Positions 11,301 to 23,684 of a stretch of 64,000 bases of DNA are shown here, piece after piece. The notes beneath the pieces were generated by a model. It was not told where the DNA came from and ran no database searches. It saw nothing but the letters and a program-made list of their open reading frames with translations. Source of the DNA: Peromyscus leucopus (taxonomy: Eukaryota; Chordata; Mammalia; Rodentia; Cricetidae). The translations under genes were made by a program, and so were the position numbers. How positions within the stretch are numbered: position 1 is the stretch's first letter; each line of letters opens with the position of its first letter. The stretch is taken from assembly GCF_004664715.2 (NCBI RefSeq), contig NC_051071.1:30816161-30880160 (forward strand), read 5' to 3'.

Positions 11301-14300
11301 ATGAACAAGCATTGGTCATTGATATCGCTCAATATCAGTGGTCTCAATTTGCCTATAAAAAGACACAGACTAACTGAACTGCTGGGAAAACAGGATCCAT
11401 CCTTCTGCTGCATACAGGAAACATACCTCAACATTAAGTATAGACATTATGTCAGAGGAAAAGTTTGGAAAAAGACATTCTATGCAAATAGACCTGAGAA
11501 GCAAGCTGGTATAGCCATTTTAACATCTGACAAAATAGACTTCAAGCCAAAACCAATCAAAAGAGATGGGGAAGGACACTACATACTCATCAAAGGATAA
11601 ATCCACCAAGATGATATTTCAATTCTTAACCTCTATGCCCCAAACACAAGGGCACTCAAGTTTGTCAAAGAATACCTACTATATCTTAAATCATGTGTTG
11701 ACTTTCACACGCTGATAGTGGGAGACTTCAAAACTAATGGACATATCATCCAGACAAAAACTAAACAGAGAAATACTGGAGCTAAGCAATGTTACAAATC
11801 AAATGCACCTAACATATATACAGAATATTTCACCCAAACACAAAATAATATACCTTCCTCTCAGCACCTCATGAAACTTTCTCCAAAATTGACCACATGC
11901 TTTTTCACAAAGCAAGTCTCAATAGATACAAGAAAATTGAAGTAGTTCCTGAATCCTATCAGACCACCATGGATTAAAGCTGGATATCATCAACAACAGA
12001 AAAAACAGAAAGCTTACAAATTAATGGAAACTGAACATCTCTCTACTGAGGTCAAGACAGAAATAAAGAAAGAAATTAAAGACTTCGTAGAATGAAAATA
12101 AACATACAGCATACTCTAACTTATGAGACACAATGAAAGTGATGCTGAGAAAAGTTCATAGTATTAAGTGCCTACAAAAAAAATCAGAAAGGTTTCAAAC
12201 TAGCAACTTAACAGCACACCTGAGAGCCCTAGAACAAAAGAAGCAAGCAAATGTAAAAGGGAGAGATGGCAGGAAATAATCAAATTGAGGGCTGAAATAA
12301 AATAGATACACAGAGAACAATACAAAGAATTAATGAAACAAGGAGTTGGTTCTTTGAGAAAATCAACATGATAGACAAACCCTTATCCAAACTACTAAAA
12401 GGCAGAGAGGGAATATCCAAATTAACAAAATTACAAACAAAAGGGGCCATAATAACATACACCAAGGGAATCCAGAGAATCATAAGGATATATTTTAAAA
12501 ACCTGTACTCCACCAAATTGGGAAATCTAAAAGAAATGGATAATTTTCTCCATAGGTACCACTTACCAAAATTAAATCAGTGTCAGATAAACAATTTAAA
12601 AAGACATATAAGCCCTAGTGAAATAGAAGCAGTTGTTAAGTCTTCCAACAACAACAACAAGCCAAGGACTAGAAGGTTTTAGCACCCAGTTCTACTCAGA
12701 CTTCCAAAAAGAGTTAATGCCAGTATTTCACAAATTATTACAGAAAATAGAAACAGAAGTAAAATTGCCCAATTCATTGTACAAGGCCACAATTACCATG
12801 TTACCCAAACTACATAAAGACTCAATAAGAGATTACAGACCAATTTCCTGTAGGAACATAGGTGCAAAAATAATTAATAAAGTACTTGCAAATGGAATCC
12901 AAGAACACATTAAAAAGATCATCTACCATGATTAAGTAAGTTTCATTCCAGAGATGTAGGGGTGGTTCCATATATGAAAATCAGTCGATGTAATCTACCA
13001 TATAAACAAACTGAAAGGAAAAACTCCACAGGATCTTCTTGTTAGATGCAGAAAAGGCCATGAACAAAATCCAACCCCCCTTTATGATAAAATTCCTGGA
13101 CAGATTAGGGATATAAGAGACATACCTAAATATAATAAAGACAATTTACAGCAAGCCTATAGACAACATCAAATTAAATGGAGAGAAACTCAAAGTAATT
13201 CCACTAAAATCAGGGACAAGACAAGGTTGTCCACTCGCTTCATATCTATTCAGTATAGTACTTGATGTTTTAGCTAGAGCAGTAAGACCAGTAAAGAAGA
13301 TCAAGGGAATACAAATTAGAAAGGAAGAAGTTAAAGTATCCTTATTTGCTGATGATATGATAGAATACATACGTGACCTTAAAAATTCCACCTATAGAAT
13401 TTTTTCTATAGGGAACATCTATAACTGATAAACATTTTCAGTAAAGTAGCTGGGTACAAGATTTACTCAAAAATTTCAGTGACCCTCCTGTATATAAATG
13501 ACAAATGGACTGAGGAAGAAATCAAGGAAATAACAGCTATTGCAATAGCCTCAAATAATACAAAATATCTTGGGATAACCCTAGCAAAGCAACTGAAAGA
13601 CTTATAATATAAAAACTTCAAATCTTTGAAGAAAGAAACTGAAAAAGAAGTCAAAAGGTAGAAAGCTTTCCTATGCTCATGGATTGTTAGGATTAATATA
13701 GTAGAAATGGCCATTCTATCAAAAGAAATCTACAAATTCAATGCAATCCCCATCAAAATACCAACAAAATTCTTTACAAACCTTGACAGGACAATTCTCA
13801 ACTTCATATGGAAAAGCAAAAATGCAGGACAGCTAAAATACTCTTGAACCATAAAAGAATTCCTGGAAGTCTCACCATACCTGATTTCAAGTTGTGCCAC
13901 AGAGCTACAGTAATAAGAACCACATGCTATTGGCATAAAGACACCCAGGTTGATCAATGGAATAGAACTGAAGACCCAGACATAAATCCACATACCCATG
14001 GACACCCGATTTTTGATAAGGAAGCCAGAAATTCACACTGGAAAAAAGATAGAATCTTCAACCAATGGAGCTGGTTTAGGCTGGATGTCTGCATTTAGAA
14101 GAATGAAAATAGATCCATACTTAATACCCTGCACAAAACTCAAGTCTAAGTGGATCAAAGATCTCAGCATAAAACTAGATGCACTAAGCCAGATACAATA
14201 GAAAGTGAGAAATAGCCTTGAACACACTGGCACGGGAGACAATTTTCTGAACAGAACACTGGTAGTTCAGGCACTAAGATCAACAATTAATAAATATGAC

Positions 14301-15535
14301 CACATGAAACTGAAAAAGTCTGTAAGGTACAGATGAACAGTCTTATTAAATAAGAAACACAGAGCCAAATGCAGAGTTAAAAGCCCAAGAGGTCAGAGCA
14401 GTAGCTGAGAGCTGAGACTTAAAACCGCTTTCTTACCTTTCCTGCCACTGCTGTCCTTCCCCTCAGCAAGAGACCTACTTCCTGTGTATCTGTCTTTTTA
14501 TTGACTTTCTGTTCTGCCTTCTCATTGGTTGTAAACCCAACCACATGACCTCCTCGTCACTGTCTGTCTATACAGACCTCCAGGTCTTCGATGGTTGGTA
14601 TTGAGATTAAAGGCATGTGTCTCCATGCTGGCTGTATCCTTGAACACACAGAGATCTGTCTGTCATGTGATCTGGATTAAAGGTGTGTGCCACCACTGCC
14701 TGGCTTCTGCTATGGCTTGCTATTCACTCTGACTCCCAGGCAACTTTATTTATTAACATACAAATAAAATTGCATTTCAGTACAAATAAAATATCACCAT
14801 AGTAAGGCAAAGGACACTGTCATTTGGACAAGGTAGAAACCTGCAGAATGAAAAAGATTTTTTACCAACTCCACATCCAATAGAAGACTAATTTCCCAAA
14901 TATATAAAGAAACCAAGAATCTAGATATAAAACAAATCCAATGTATAAATATAAATAGAATTTTCAGTGGAGGAATCTCAAATGGCTGAGATACACTTAA
15001 AGAAATGTTCAAATCCTTAGCCATCAGGGAAATGCAGATCAAAACTACTTTGAGATTCCATCTTACACCTGTCAGAATGATGAAGATTAATAACACAGGT
15101 GACAGCTCATGATGGTGAGGATGTGGAACAAGGGGAACTCTCCTCCATTGCTGATGGAAGTGCAAATTTGTACATCCACTATGGAAATCAATATGATGGT
15201 TCCTTGGGAAATTGGGAATCTATCTATCTCAAGACCCAGTTATACCACTCTTGGGCATATACTCAAAGGATGGTCAATCATACCACAAGGACACTTGCTC
15301 AATCTTGCTCACTGTGGCTTTATTCATGATAGTCAGAAACTGGCAACAATGTAGATGTACCTCAACAGAAGAATGGATTAACAAAATGTGGTACATATTA
15401 CTCAGCTAAGAAGCATGATATCATGAAATTCATAGGCAAATGAATGGAACTAGAAAAAAAATCATCCTGAGTGAGGTAACCCAGACCCAGAAAGATAAAC
15501 ATGGTATGTATTTATTTATAAGTTAGCCATTGAGT
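11301..15535 (+). pseudogene. L1 ORF2 remnant (endonuclease / reverse transcriptase)
   Basis: ORF2 supplies the target-nicking endonuclease and the reverse transcriptase of L1. The N-terminal endonuclease region starts at 11,301 (MNKHWSLISLNISGLN) with the conserved CIQET segment near 11,413, and stays open for 99 codons before a stop. The reverse-transcriptase domain is recognisable by YRPISCRNIGAKIINKVLA near 12,834 and by the catalytic FADDM box at 13,345-13,359, which is intact. The C-terminal cysteine-rich region lies beyond the LTR at 14,328-14,801, and the frame ends near 15,535. Numerous stops and frameshifts make it non-functional. Its neighbours are L1 3' UTR on one side and the ORF1 remnant on the other. 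Confidence 0.85.
14328..14801 (-). mobile_element. Solo LTR with embedded B1-like segments, TSD GTAAGG
   Basis: This 474-bp insertion in L1 ORF2 is flanked by GTAAGG at 14,322-14,327 and 14,802-14,807, so removing it restores the L1 frame context. On the - strand it has AATAAA near the start, a B1-like stretch (ggcagtggtggcacacacct), and ends near TTCATCTGTA. Both terminal dinucleotides are mutated (TA instead of TG and CA). A 6-bp duplication points to an ERVK-type integrase. The same design occurs at 27,940-28,412. Confidence 0.8.
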
Positions 15536-16079
15536 AAATGATAACCAAGCTATAATCCATACATTCAGAGAGGTTAGATAAAGAGGAGGGCTCCAACAGG
15601 GACACATAATCTCCCTGGGAAGAGGAAATAGATTTTATGAGTGGACTGGGTGGGGATGGGAGTGGGATCAGGTGCGGGAGGAATAGAATGGGAGAAAGAG
15701 AGTCTGGGGAGAGATGACTGGAATTGGGGGGGGCACTTGGAGGGTATCATGGAAACCTAATGCAGGGAAAACTTCCTGGAATGTATGAAGGTGAACCTAG
15801 TAATGCCTAATAATGGGGGATATGGAGTCTCAACTGGCCTTCTCTTGTAGCCAGGCAAGGCTTCCAGTGGTTAAGTCTGGGTTTCATTTACTGGAGTTGT
15901 TGGCCAAGGGGGTCCCATGGAAATCCTCAAACAACCCAGGTTGTTGCTAAGACAAAAGGTTGCTCTCTGAAAACTGACAGCGCAGGGTGGGGGGCAGGGC
16001 AGGGGGCAGGGCAGGGCAGGGGGCAGGGCATTGCCAAGGACAACATCCATACAACTCATTGAACACTGAGAAGCCGAGC
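15536..16079 (+). mobile_element. L1 3' UTR, first part
   Basis: This is non-coding L1 3' UTR of the large copy. It includes G-rich repeats (gggcagggcag units at 15,985-16,030) and the block caacccaggttgttgctaag. A related block lies at 61,280-61,305, in another L1 3' end. The element resumes after the LTR at 16,602. Confidence 0.75.
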
Positions 16080-16601
16080 TGCTGTGGGATGTTCTGTATG
16101 TCCTGTGGGAGCCCGTTCTTGGGTTCCTCGTGGCTTTACCCACCAGGTCCGCATAGAGGATGATTAGGACCACAGGCCTCAGTTCAGGTGTCTGAGATGG
16201 TTTGCACTTGGCTTTGCTGTGGGATGGTCTGTATGTCAAGTTGCTCTGATTGGTCAATAAAAAAACCTGATTGGCCATGGCTAGGCAGGATGTATAGGCA
16301 GGACTAACAGAGAAGAGAAATAAAAGAACAGGAAGGCAGAAGGAGACACTGCCTGCAGTAGTCGCCAGGACAAGGAAGATGTAAAGTACTGGTAAGCCAC
16401 GAGCCGCATGGCAGGGTATAGATTTATAAAAATGGATTAATTTAAGGTATAAGAACAGTTAGCAAGAAACCTGCCACGGCCATACAGTTTGTAACCAATA
16501 GAAGTCTCTGTGTTTACTTGGTTGGGTCTGAGCGGCTGTGGGACTGGCTGATGACAAAGATTTGTCCTGATTGTGGGCAAGGCAGGAAAACTCAAGCTAC
16601 A
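16080..16601 (+). mobile_element. ERVK-like solo LTR, TSD CCGAGC
   Basis: It begins TGCTGTGGGATG and ends CTCAAGCTACA. The 6-bp target duplication CCGAGC (16,074-16,079 and 16,602-16,607) is perfect. Two CCAAT-related motifs (tgattggtcaataaa, tgattggcc) sit near 16,248-16,275. The 5' end is present twice (16,080 and 16,215). It interrupts the 3' UTR of the large L1, so it is younger than that L1. A related copy lies in reverse at 19,291-19,675. Confidence 0.85.
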
Positions 16602-17088
16602 CCGAGCTGGTGTATACATGGAGCCCTCACCTCTATGTTCTAGTCTCTTTGGTGTGGGAAGGTACCTGCAGGCTACTGAAAGAGAAACATAGACACCAAC
16701 CTAGTAACAAAACCTTTGACCTACAATTTATCCTGCCTACAAAGTATGCTAGGGCAACGGTGGCACAGAACTTGTGGGAAGAGCCAATCAATGTCTGATT
16801 TGACTTAAGGCCCATTCCACAAGAAGAAATCTGTAACTGACACCACTTGGGTAGCCAAGAACTAGAGACTAGACAGCCTAATGACCTAGGACAAAATCAA
16901 ACAAGACTGGTTGGTCAAAAACAAAGCAAAAAACAAAGCAAAACAAAACAAACAAAACCCAAACAAACAAAAAAGATTCCTAATGGCATTCTGGTATACT
17001 CATAGATTAGTGCCTAATCTAGTCATCATTAGAGAGACATCCTCCAGCAGCAGATGGGAACAGACGTAGAGACCCACAGCCAGACATA

Positions 17089-17093
<5 letters not shown>

Positions 17094-17159
<66 letters not shown>
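17094..17159. repeat. (AG)n microsatellite
   Basis: About 33 AG units inside the L1 3' UTR. Confidence 0.98.
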
Positions 17160-17161
<2 letters not shown>

Positions 17162-17352
17162 AAATTGGAGGTCTTCTTTGAATGCTGCCCCTCAGAGCTC
17201 ATGGAATTCTGTTGAAGAGGAGGTGGAAAGATTGTAAGAATCAGAGGAGATTGAGTATACCAGAACATAGCTCTCTGAATCAACTAAGCAAGGAGCATAT
17301 GAGATCATAGATGCTAAAGCAACATGCACAGGGCCTGCATGGGTCTATAAGA

Positions 17353-17353
<1 letters not shown>

Positions 17354-17411
<58 letters not shown>

Positions 17412-17460
17412 TCTCTCTCTAATATATATATTAGATATATTAGAGAGATAATATATATAT
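17354..17460. repeat. (TC)n then AT-rich simple repeat
   Basis: About 33 TC units with one interruption, then a TATATA/TTAGATATATTAGAG palindrome-like stretch to about 17,460. It lies inside the L1 3' UTR. Confidence 0.95.
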
Positions 17461-17779
17461 TAGCTATTAGCTTAGGATTTTTCATGGGACTCCTCTTGAC
17501 TATGAGAATGAGTGATTCTTCTGTCTGCTCTTGGGACTCCTGGGTTGCTGTGTCCAACTTTAATATGAAAGTTTTTCTTCATCTTATATTTTATTTTGTC
17601 ATGTTTGTTTTTTTTTTTTATCTCTTAAGAAGTCTGTTCTTTTCTAATGAGAGACAGAAAGGGAGTGGATCCAGAAGGGAGAGGAGGTGGGGAGGAACTG
17701 AGAGGAGTGGAGGGAGGGGAAACTATAATCAGGATATGTTGTATGAGAAAAGAATCTATTTTCAATAAAATAAGAGCAG

Positions 17780-18539
17780 GAATTTGCAAAATGCTTGAGG
17801 GCAGGAAGAAAATACTTCAGGCAGAGAAAATTGCATATGATATTCCCTGCCTACCATTATTACTGCAGGTCCTAAAGTGTGTTGACATCTGGTAAGCTTT
17901 CCTCTTGCTAGAGTCAATGCAGTTTTCCAAGGACAGGGTGGATTAGTTCTGAATGCTTTGGTGATCAGGAAGAAAAGTGGCAGAGGGAACATTTTCCTAG
18001 GACTTGCCACATGTGTGCTAATTACATGCCTCCCCATCATTGGATCCAGGTCCTGCCTGTCTCTGTCTTGCTTCTAACCTTGAGAGCTCAGGGTTCAGAA
18101 AGTGACCCTTCTTTAATGGAGATCTAGTTGGTACCCTCTTTGACCTTGGTGGATAGCCAGACCTGTTGTTCTTCCTGAATGGGAGGCTGAGCTGTACTCC
18201 ATGAGTTAGCCATCAGTTCCTTGATGTTTGGGGCCCCTATAAGCCCATTTCAACTACATGGGGGAATTATTTAGGAAGGGCAATACAGATGATTCCAAGG
18301 GATGTTGTGAACCCCTCTGGAAGATTTTACCTTGAGAGGTGTAATTGACCTTAGCATGCAGTAGATTTAGCTCCAATTCAGCTCTAGGCACATTGATCGC
18401 TAGATCCTGGGTTTCATGCCCTGCCAGTCCTCAGACTATCCCACCGTGGTAGCCACAGTAGCATAAAAGCCAGTAACCTCACATGTTGTGTGCCTCAAGT
18501 CTACAGTGAGGAGGTTTAAAATAATGTGGTTTAAGGAAG
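17780..18539. other. Non-coding stretch, no recognised element
   Basis: No gene or clear repeat. The 92-codon - strand frame at 17,762-18,040 has no known domain. Confidence 0.4.
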
Positions 18540-18640
18540 TAAAGAGCACCTTCATAGATGTGAGGTGACCTCTGCATTGTAACTTCTTGGACCTCAGTTT
18601 CCTCTTCTATAAACAAGAATAACAAAAAGCAAGGTTTGAG
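18540..18640 (+). repeat. MIR relic
   Basis: The segment ggacctcagtttcctcttct followed by ataaacaagaataac matches the best-conserved core of MIR (the cctcagtttcctcatctgtaaaat region). Confidence 0.5.
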
Positions 18641-18649
18641 TTTATTTTT

Positions 18650-18650
<1 letters not shown>

Positions 18651-18696
<46 letters not shown>
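18651..18696. repeat. (GT)n microsatellite
   Basis: About 22 GT units with an ending TCTGCGTCTG. Confidence 0.98.
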
Positions 18697-18697
<1 letters not shown>

Positions 18698-18929
18698 TGC
18701 GTCTGCCTTCTATCTTGTGTGACATAGGGTTTCTTGTTCACTGCTGCTCATTACAGGTCACCTGACCCATGAGCTTCCAGGGGATTCTCTTGTCTCCACT
18801 TTCTATCTTACAAGAGATGCTTTGGGATTACAGAAGTGCATTACCATGTCTGGCCTTTACATGGCTCCAAGGGATGCAAACTCAGATCCTCATGCAAGTG
18901 CTTTCCCCACTGAGCAATCTCTCCAGCCC
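18697..18929 (-). mobile_element. B4-like SINE
   Basis: Reading on the - strand it starts gggctggagagattgctcag and carries the tRNA-like A and B boxes, then a body rich in B1-like sequence (attacagaagtgcattacca on +). The order tRNA head then B1-like tail is that of B4. The adjacent GT tract is probably its expanded tail. Confidence 0.65.
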
Positions 18930-19290
18930 TGAGTTTGAGTTTTTGACACTTCCTTTTGAATCCCAAATAGAAGGCATGTGCAATGCAGATTCTATGATAA
19001 CCTCTGCTTTCTGCCCAGGAATATGTCCCAGGAGAGAGTCACTACCTCTGTGAGAGAGCTCTTATCTCAGTTCTTCAGGTTCCATCATACACAGCACAGT
19101 TAGTTCATGTAGTTTGCATCTCCCACAGTAGATCTTGCACCAGCCCTGTTTTGCTGCCTCTGAAGCATACTGGCAGTCCATTGCTGGCACCAGTGCTTCT
19201 GCTCCACTCCCAAAGTTCCACCTGCACTGTTGTGCTACTGAGGGGATGCCTGGTTCTTCTTTCTTTGGCTGTTCCTCCATCCTGCCAGCC

Positions 19291-19675
19291 TCTAGCTAGA
19301 GTTTTCCTGCCTTGCCCACAGTCAGGACAAATCTCTGTCACCTGCCAGTCCCACAGCCGCTCAGACCCAACCAAGTAAACACAGAGACTTATATTGCTTA
19401 CAAACCGTATGGCCGTGGCAGGCTTCTTGTTAACTGTTCTTATAGATTAAATTAATCCATTTCCATAAATCTATACCTTGCCACGTGGCTCGTGGCTTAC
19501 CGGCATCTTCACATGCTGCTTGTCATGGCGGAGGCTGGCAGTGACTCCTGCCTTCCTGTTCTTTCTTTTCTCCTCTCTGTTAGTCCCGCCTATACTTCCT
19601 GCCTTGCCACTGGCCAATCAGTGTTTTATTTATTGACCAATCAAAGCATTTTGACATACAGACCATCCCCCAGCA
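19291..19675 (-). mobile_element. ERVK-like solo LTR, reverse orientation
   Basis: On the - strand it begins TGCTGGGGGATGGTCTG and aligns throughout with the LTR at 16,215-16,601 (shared blocks include aacagttagcaagaa-like and ccacggccatac-like sequence). It ends at a mutated TG/CA terminus. The flanks CCAGCC and CCAGAT match at only four of six bases, so the duplication is weak. Confidence 0.8.
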
Positions 19676-19739
19676 CCAGATCTGTCTCATCTTTACTCAG
19701 CATGCAGGAAATTCTTTTATAAATAAAATCAGATATATT

Positions 19740-20150
19740 GGATCTTATCTCTCCCTTGCTCAAGCCTCTGTTGGTTCCCCAATATATGTAAAATAAAATT
19801 TACCAATTGTCTATCACCTATAGCCCACTTGTCTCTATCAGCATTGACTGTAACTAGACAATTTCAAATATTATCCCTTCAGAAGATCTCTGCTCTTGCT
19901 GGCCTTATCTTCCCTTGCCTTGGTTGGTACCATTTAAACCTCCAGATGTCTGGTGCAATGCTAACCTCACAGGTACCTTCTCTCACAACCTCTCAGCGTC
20001 ATCTCTTCAGTCACACAGCAGCTGCTTGATTTCCTTCACACCACTCATCTCTGTGTGCAATGTGGACCAGAAGAGTGTTCTATTTGCACTCCTTCCTCTA
20101 GCAAAGGGGCTTCTCAGGGGATGGGTCTTTGTCAGTTTATGTGCTGTGGT
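19740..20150 (+). repeat. Possible L2 fragment
   Basis: The order ctctcccttgctcaagcctc, then accatttaaacctcc and tctctcacaacctctc resembles the coding 3' part of L2. It is weakly preserved. Confidence 0.3.
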
Positions 20151-20889
20151 TACCCAGGTAGGGTTGCCAGATAAAACATGGCCATTTGGTAAAATCTGAG
20201 TTGTACTGGGCCTATGTGTACTAAAAACAATCATACCTTAAAATTTCTATTTGTGGCATCTCTCACCCCATTTAGATTGTCATCTCTGTCAGTGCATATG
20301 AATATCTGTTCAATCAAACAACAGAGAAAGCAAGTGATTAGTGAAAGGTGACCAGGAAAAAGAACTTCCAGGCTGAACTTCTCTTTTCCTGGCCTGTACA
20401 CTGTTTGCTTCTTTATGATCCATATATGACTAGTGCTCACCAAAGCATGCGACTGAACAGAGTGGTAGGTTCTTACCTTATGGTGTCTGTTCCCCTTTTG
20501 AGATAGAGAAACAAGGTTAGAAAACAAGAGCTCTTTCAAATTTAAAGCAACTGGGACAGATATCATCACAGAATGCAGAAATCAATCCAGGATGTAGCTT
20601 TCATAAATAACTTAAATTTGTTCTTCATGTAAAGATAATTGAGGCCCAATATGGTAGCTCCAAGATCATGCTTCCATCTTTCCCCTTCACAATTCCCAAA
20701 GCTAATGTCTGGTGTCAAGTTTACAGTATGGCCTTAAATGGCTGCTGAAAAGCCAGCCATCACATTCACATTCCAGGGAGGTAGCTCACCAGTGAATGAA
20801 GACCAAGACAATTTACTATTCTTCATTTAAGGCAGTGCAAGCATGATCATACATGGAAGTTTGCTAACTTTTAAAACACTGATTGATTG
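20151..20889. other. Non-coding stretch, no recognised element
   Basis: Nothing beyond ordinary sequence, apart from a gttgccagataaaacatgg patch near 20,162 that resembles old interspersed repeat sequence. The frames are short. Confidence 0.35.
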
Positions 20890-21060
20890 ATAATGAATTC
20901 ATGTGTGCAATGCATGCCATGGCCCACATGTGGAGGTCAGAGAACAAGTTGCTGGAGTAGATTCTTTACTTCTACCATGTGGGGATTGAACTCAAGTCAT
21001 TAGGCTTGGCAGCAGACCCCTTTACCTGCTGCACCATCTTATGGACCCACACATGATCTC
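20890..21060 (-). mobile_element. B3-like SINE
   Basis: The + strand shows the reversed B3 body (cacatgtggaggtcagag, ttctaccatgtggggattga) and the reversed tRNA-like head (tttacctgctgcaccatc). It is diverged from consensus. Confidence 0.7.
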
Positions 21061-21863
21061 TTAAATTTCCTTGGTCAGACTCTTCTCTCCTGATCACTTC
21101 TAGGAATAAAGGAGCTGGAAATGCCATCATTAACGGTAGCCAGGTGTGTTCTGGGAAAGCTCCCTCTTAAGAAGCTTAAGAAGAGAATGGTTGTAGGGGA
21201 CCACTGAGCCACCTTTGGCCCAGGATAAAAGAAGCAGAGGGATTCCTGCTGTGTCCTCTGGGCTGCTGTGGCTTCACCTGCTCCTATCACCAATGTCACT
21301 TGTGGGTGAAGATAGGATGGGACCCTGGCTTCTGTCATAGGAATCAGAGGCTTCCTATGCCTTTGCCTTCTGTTTGCTTGGACATGTGCTTGAATAGGAG
21401 GGGACAAAGAATATTGGATGCACCCTGCTATCTTTTTCTGAGATATTTGCCAAATTGAATACATTAAACATCATCTACAGAAAATATTGGGGAGTTTCCA
21501 GGTAGCTTCGATTGTCTGACACACATAGAAACACAAATAAGGTTCAGAGAGTTATAAGAAAGCTAAATCACAAGAGATGTCTGGCCCATTGTTTTAGGAC
21601 CCCCATAGAGCTCAACAGGCCAAAGCTGTAGTTATTTGAGCCTAATGATGTGTAACTAGATGAGTCTAAAGAAAACCAGGAAGATGGATCAGCATGATAT
21701 AGCAGCAGCAGAGTATCCAGGAAGCCTCAGGGAGCTCCAGTAACAGAGTAAACTGAGGGAATGCTTTAGCTGCTATGACTATGAAGCATTATGGATAAAT
21801 TTTGACCTTTTCCTATATTAGCAGGAACAGGGAATTTCAGAGATGGCGGCAAGCGTCATACTG

Positions 21864-21864
<1 letters not shown>

Positions 21865-21953
<89 letters not shown>
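21865..21953. repeat. (TC)n(CA)n compound microsatellite
   Basis: About 28 TC units run directly into about 16 CA units. Confidence 0.98.
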
Positions 21954-21955
<2 letters not shown>

Positions 21956-22462
21956 GTCATATGGTGTCCACTGTTCTATGCTTCATGTCTTAAAGTGGAA
22001 GGGACAGAGCAGAGTTTTAAAAGGTGACCTATTTAACATTTTTATCAGTTACTTGGGTCGCATCTATTTATCAGATTTGCAGAATGCTCTAGTCTGACAG
22101 AGGTAGCAGATACAGTGATTGGCAGAATCAGTCAAGAATGACAATGGCCCAGTGTGAGACTATGGAGGAATCAGATTAAAGAATCTCACCACAAAATGAT
22201 AAGTACCTGAGATAGAGAGGAGGCTAAATAGTTCAACTTAGCCATTCCACCAAGTACACTCATTTTGAAACTCTAAGTGGTACATGATAAACATACACTT
22301 TTTTTTGTCATTTGGAGTGAAAAAATTAAGATTAAAAATGAATAAAATAGACTAAAGGATGTCATCCAAGTGACTGACAAAAATGTTAAATAGGTTACCT
22401 TTCAAAACTCTGTCCCTTCCTCTTTAAGGCATCAAACATAGAACTGTGGACACCGTGATGAC

Positions 22463-22464
<2 letters not shown>

Positions 22465-22513
<49 letters not shown>
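22465..22513. repeat. (GT)n microsatellite
   Basis: About 24 GT units. Confidence 0.98.
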
Positions 22514-22515
<2 letters not shown>

Positions 22516-23572
22516 TGCTTAAGGTATTTTTCAGGCAGAAAGGAACCTTTTCTAGCTCTCCAAATCTGGTGCCCTTTATAGGTAGATTCCCAGATGCCCT
22601 CAACTGCCAGGATTAAATGCCAACAACCTGAAGCATTCTGCTTTCACTCTCCAACTAGTTCCTTTCCCAGTGGATAGCCACATGTGTTCATCCCCTTACC
22701 CACAGGGATTCCCCCTCCCAGCTCCTGTTTATCAATGTTGTCACACCTGCCCTAGGAACTCATTGTATCAGGCAAGATTCCAGGGAGGAACAGATGGCAC
22801 ACTCATGTTTGAGTGATTTAAGAAGAGATCATTTACAAAGCTGGGTGGGCACAGGGCTTAGGGAGCCACAGAGAAGGATGAAATGACAGAGCATTATAAA
22901 ATCTGATTGCCATGATAGGCTTGAAAGAGTGAGGGAGGAAAAAAAAAACTCATTCATGTAGAGATGGTGTAGGATAGATCTCTTAACGGGACTCCCAGAT
23001 ATCACAAAACCAATTGGCCCATTCAAACTCCATGGCAGTGGTGACTAATGTCATCCCTTTGCTGGAGTCCCACCAATACTGAACAAATGCAGTTGGAAGT
23101 CACTGAGCAAGAGCCCAGTGGTGTGGTTCAGGGGGTTCTTTGTTAATCCTGCAACATTTCATTTGGGGGAGGGGCTTAGAGTTCTTCAGTGGAGTCAGGC
23201 ATCTCTGCTAGCTCATTTTGAGTGCTGTGGGTGAGATGTATTTTTTGCCTATGCAGGAAATACAGTTGAGTGTTAATGAATAGTAACCATAGAGACTGAA
23301 TTTGCTTCTTCAATGCCAGAAGTTTCTTCTCCCCGTTGCAGGGTTGCCTGTTCTCGGGTCCATAAAACAAAATGCTGGCTGTCACTACTGACAAGACCTG
23401 GGATTGGTTCCTTTTAAGTAGCTACCAGGTCAGAGGGATTAAATGTTCTCCAGGGAGTCCCAAGAAAAGTAGAATGTCAGCATCACCTTTTCTCTATGAA
23501 GATGGCTCTGACATTTTCAGAAAGGAAAGACAGCCACTACCTGTTATCACTGAGTGGAGAATACAAGGTTAG

Positions 23573-23642
23573 TGTATTAGTTAGGGCTCTCTAGAGTCAT
23601 AGAACTTATGGAATAAGACTCTCTCTCTCTCTTTCTTTCTCT

Positions 23643-23684
<42 letters not shown>

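Larger units (their letters stand above)
9765..17771 (+). mobile_element. Near-complete, inactive L1 LINE
   Basis: The order is a short 5' region (9765-10,147), ORF1 remains (10,148-11,172), a CCA-repeat spacer, ORF2 remains (11,301 to about 15,535) and a long 3' UTR ending in a purine-rich block (17,640-17,720) and AATAAAATA. Two solo LTRs (14,328-14,801 and 16,080-16,601) interrupt it and account for almost 1 kb of its 8 kb. AAGAGCAG occurs at 9757-9764 and again at 17,772-17,779, a possible target duplication. Both reading frames are broken many times, so the copy cannot move itself. Confidence 0.8.
16602..17771 (+). mobile_element. L1 3' UTR, second part
   Basis: This continues the L1 3' UTR: the tggcacagaacttgtggga block, the gcagcagatgggaacagac block, two dinucleotide expansions, then the terminal purine-rich region and ATTTTCAATAAAATA. 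It has no coding content. Confidence 0.75.
21061..23572. other. Non-coding stretch with two microsatellites
   Basis: Apart from the TC/CA tract at 21,865 and the GT tract at 22,465 I recognise no repeat and no gene. The 129-codon - strand frame at 21,075-21,464 has no familiar domain and no homologue I can name. Confidence 0.4.

Noticed and set aside
15871..16278. 135-codon - strand frame
   Set aside because: It runs antisense through L1 3' UTR and a solo LTR; no domain.
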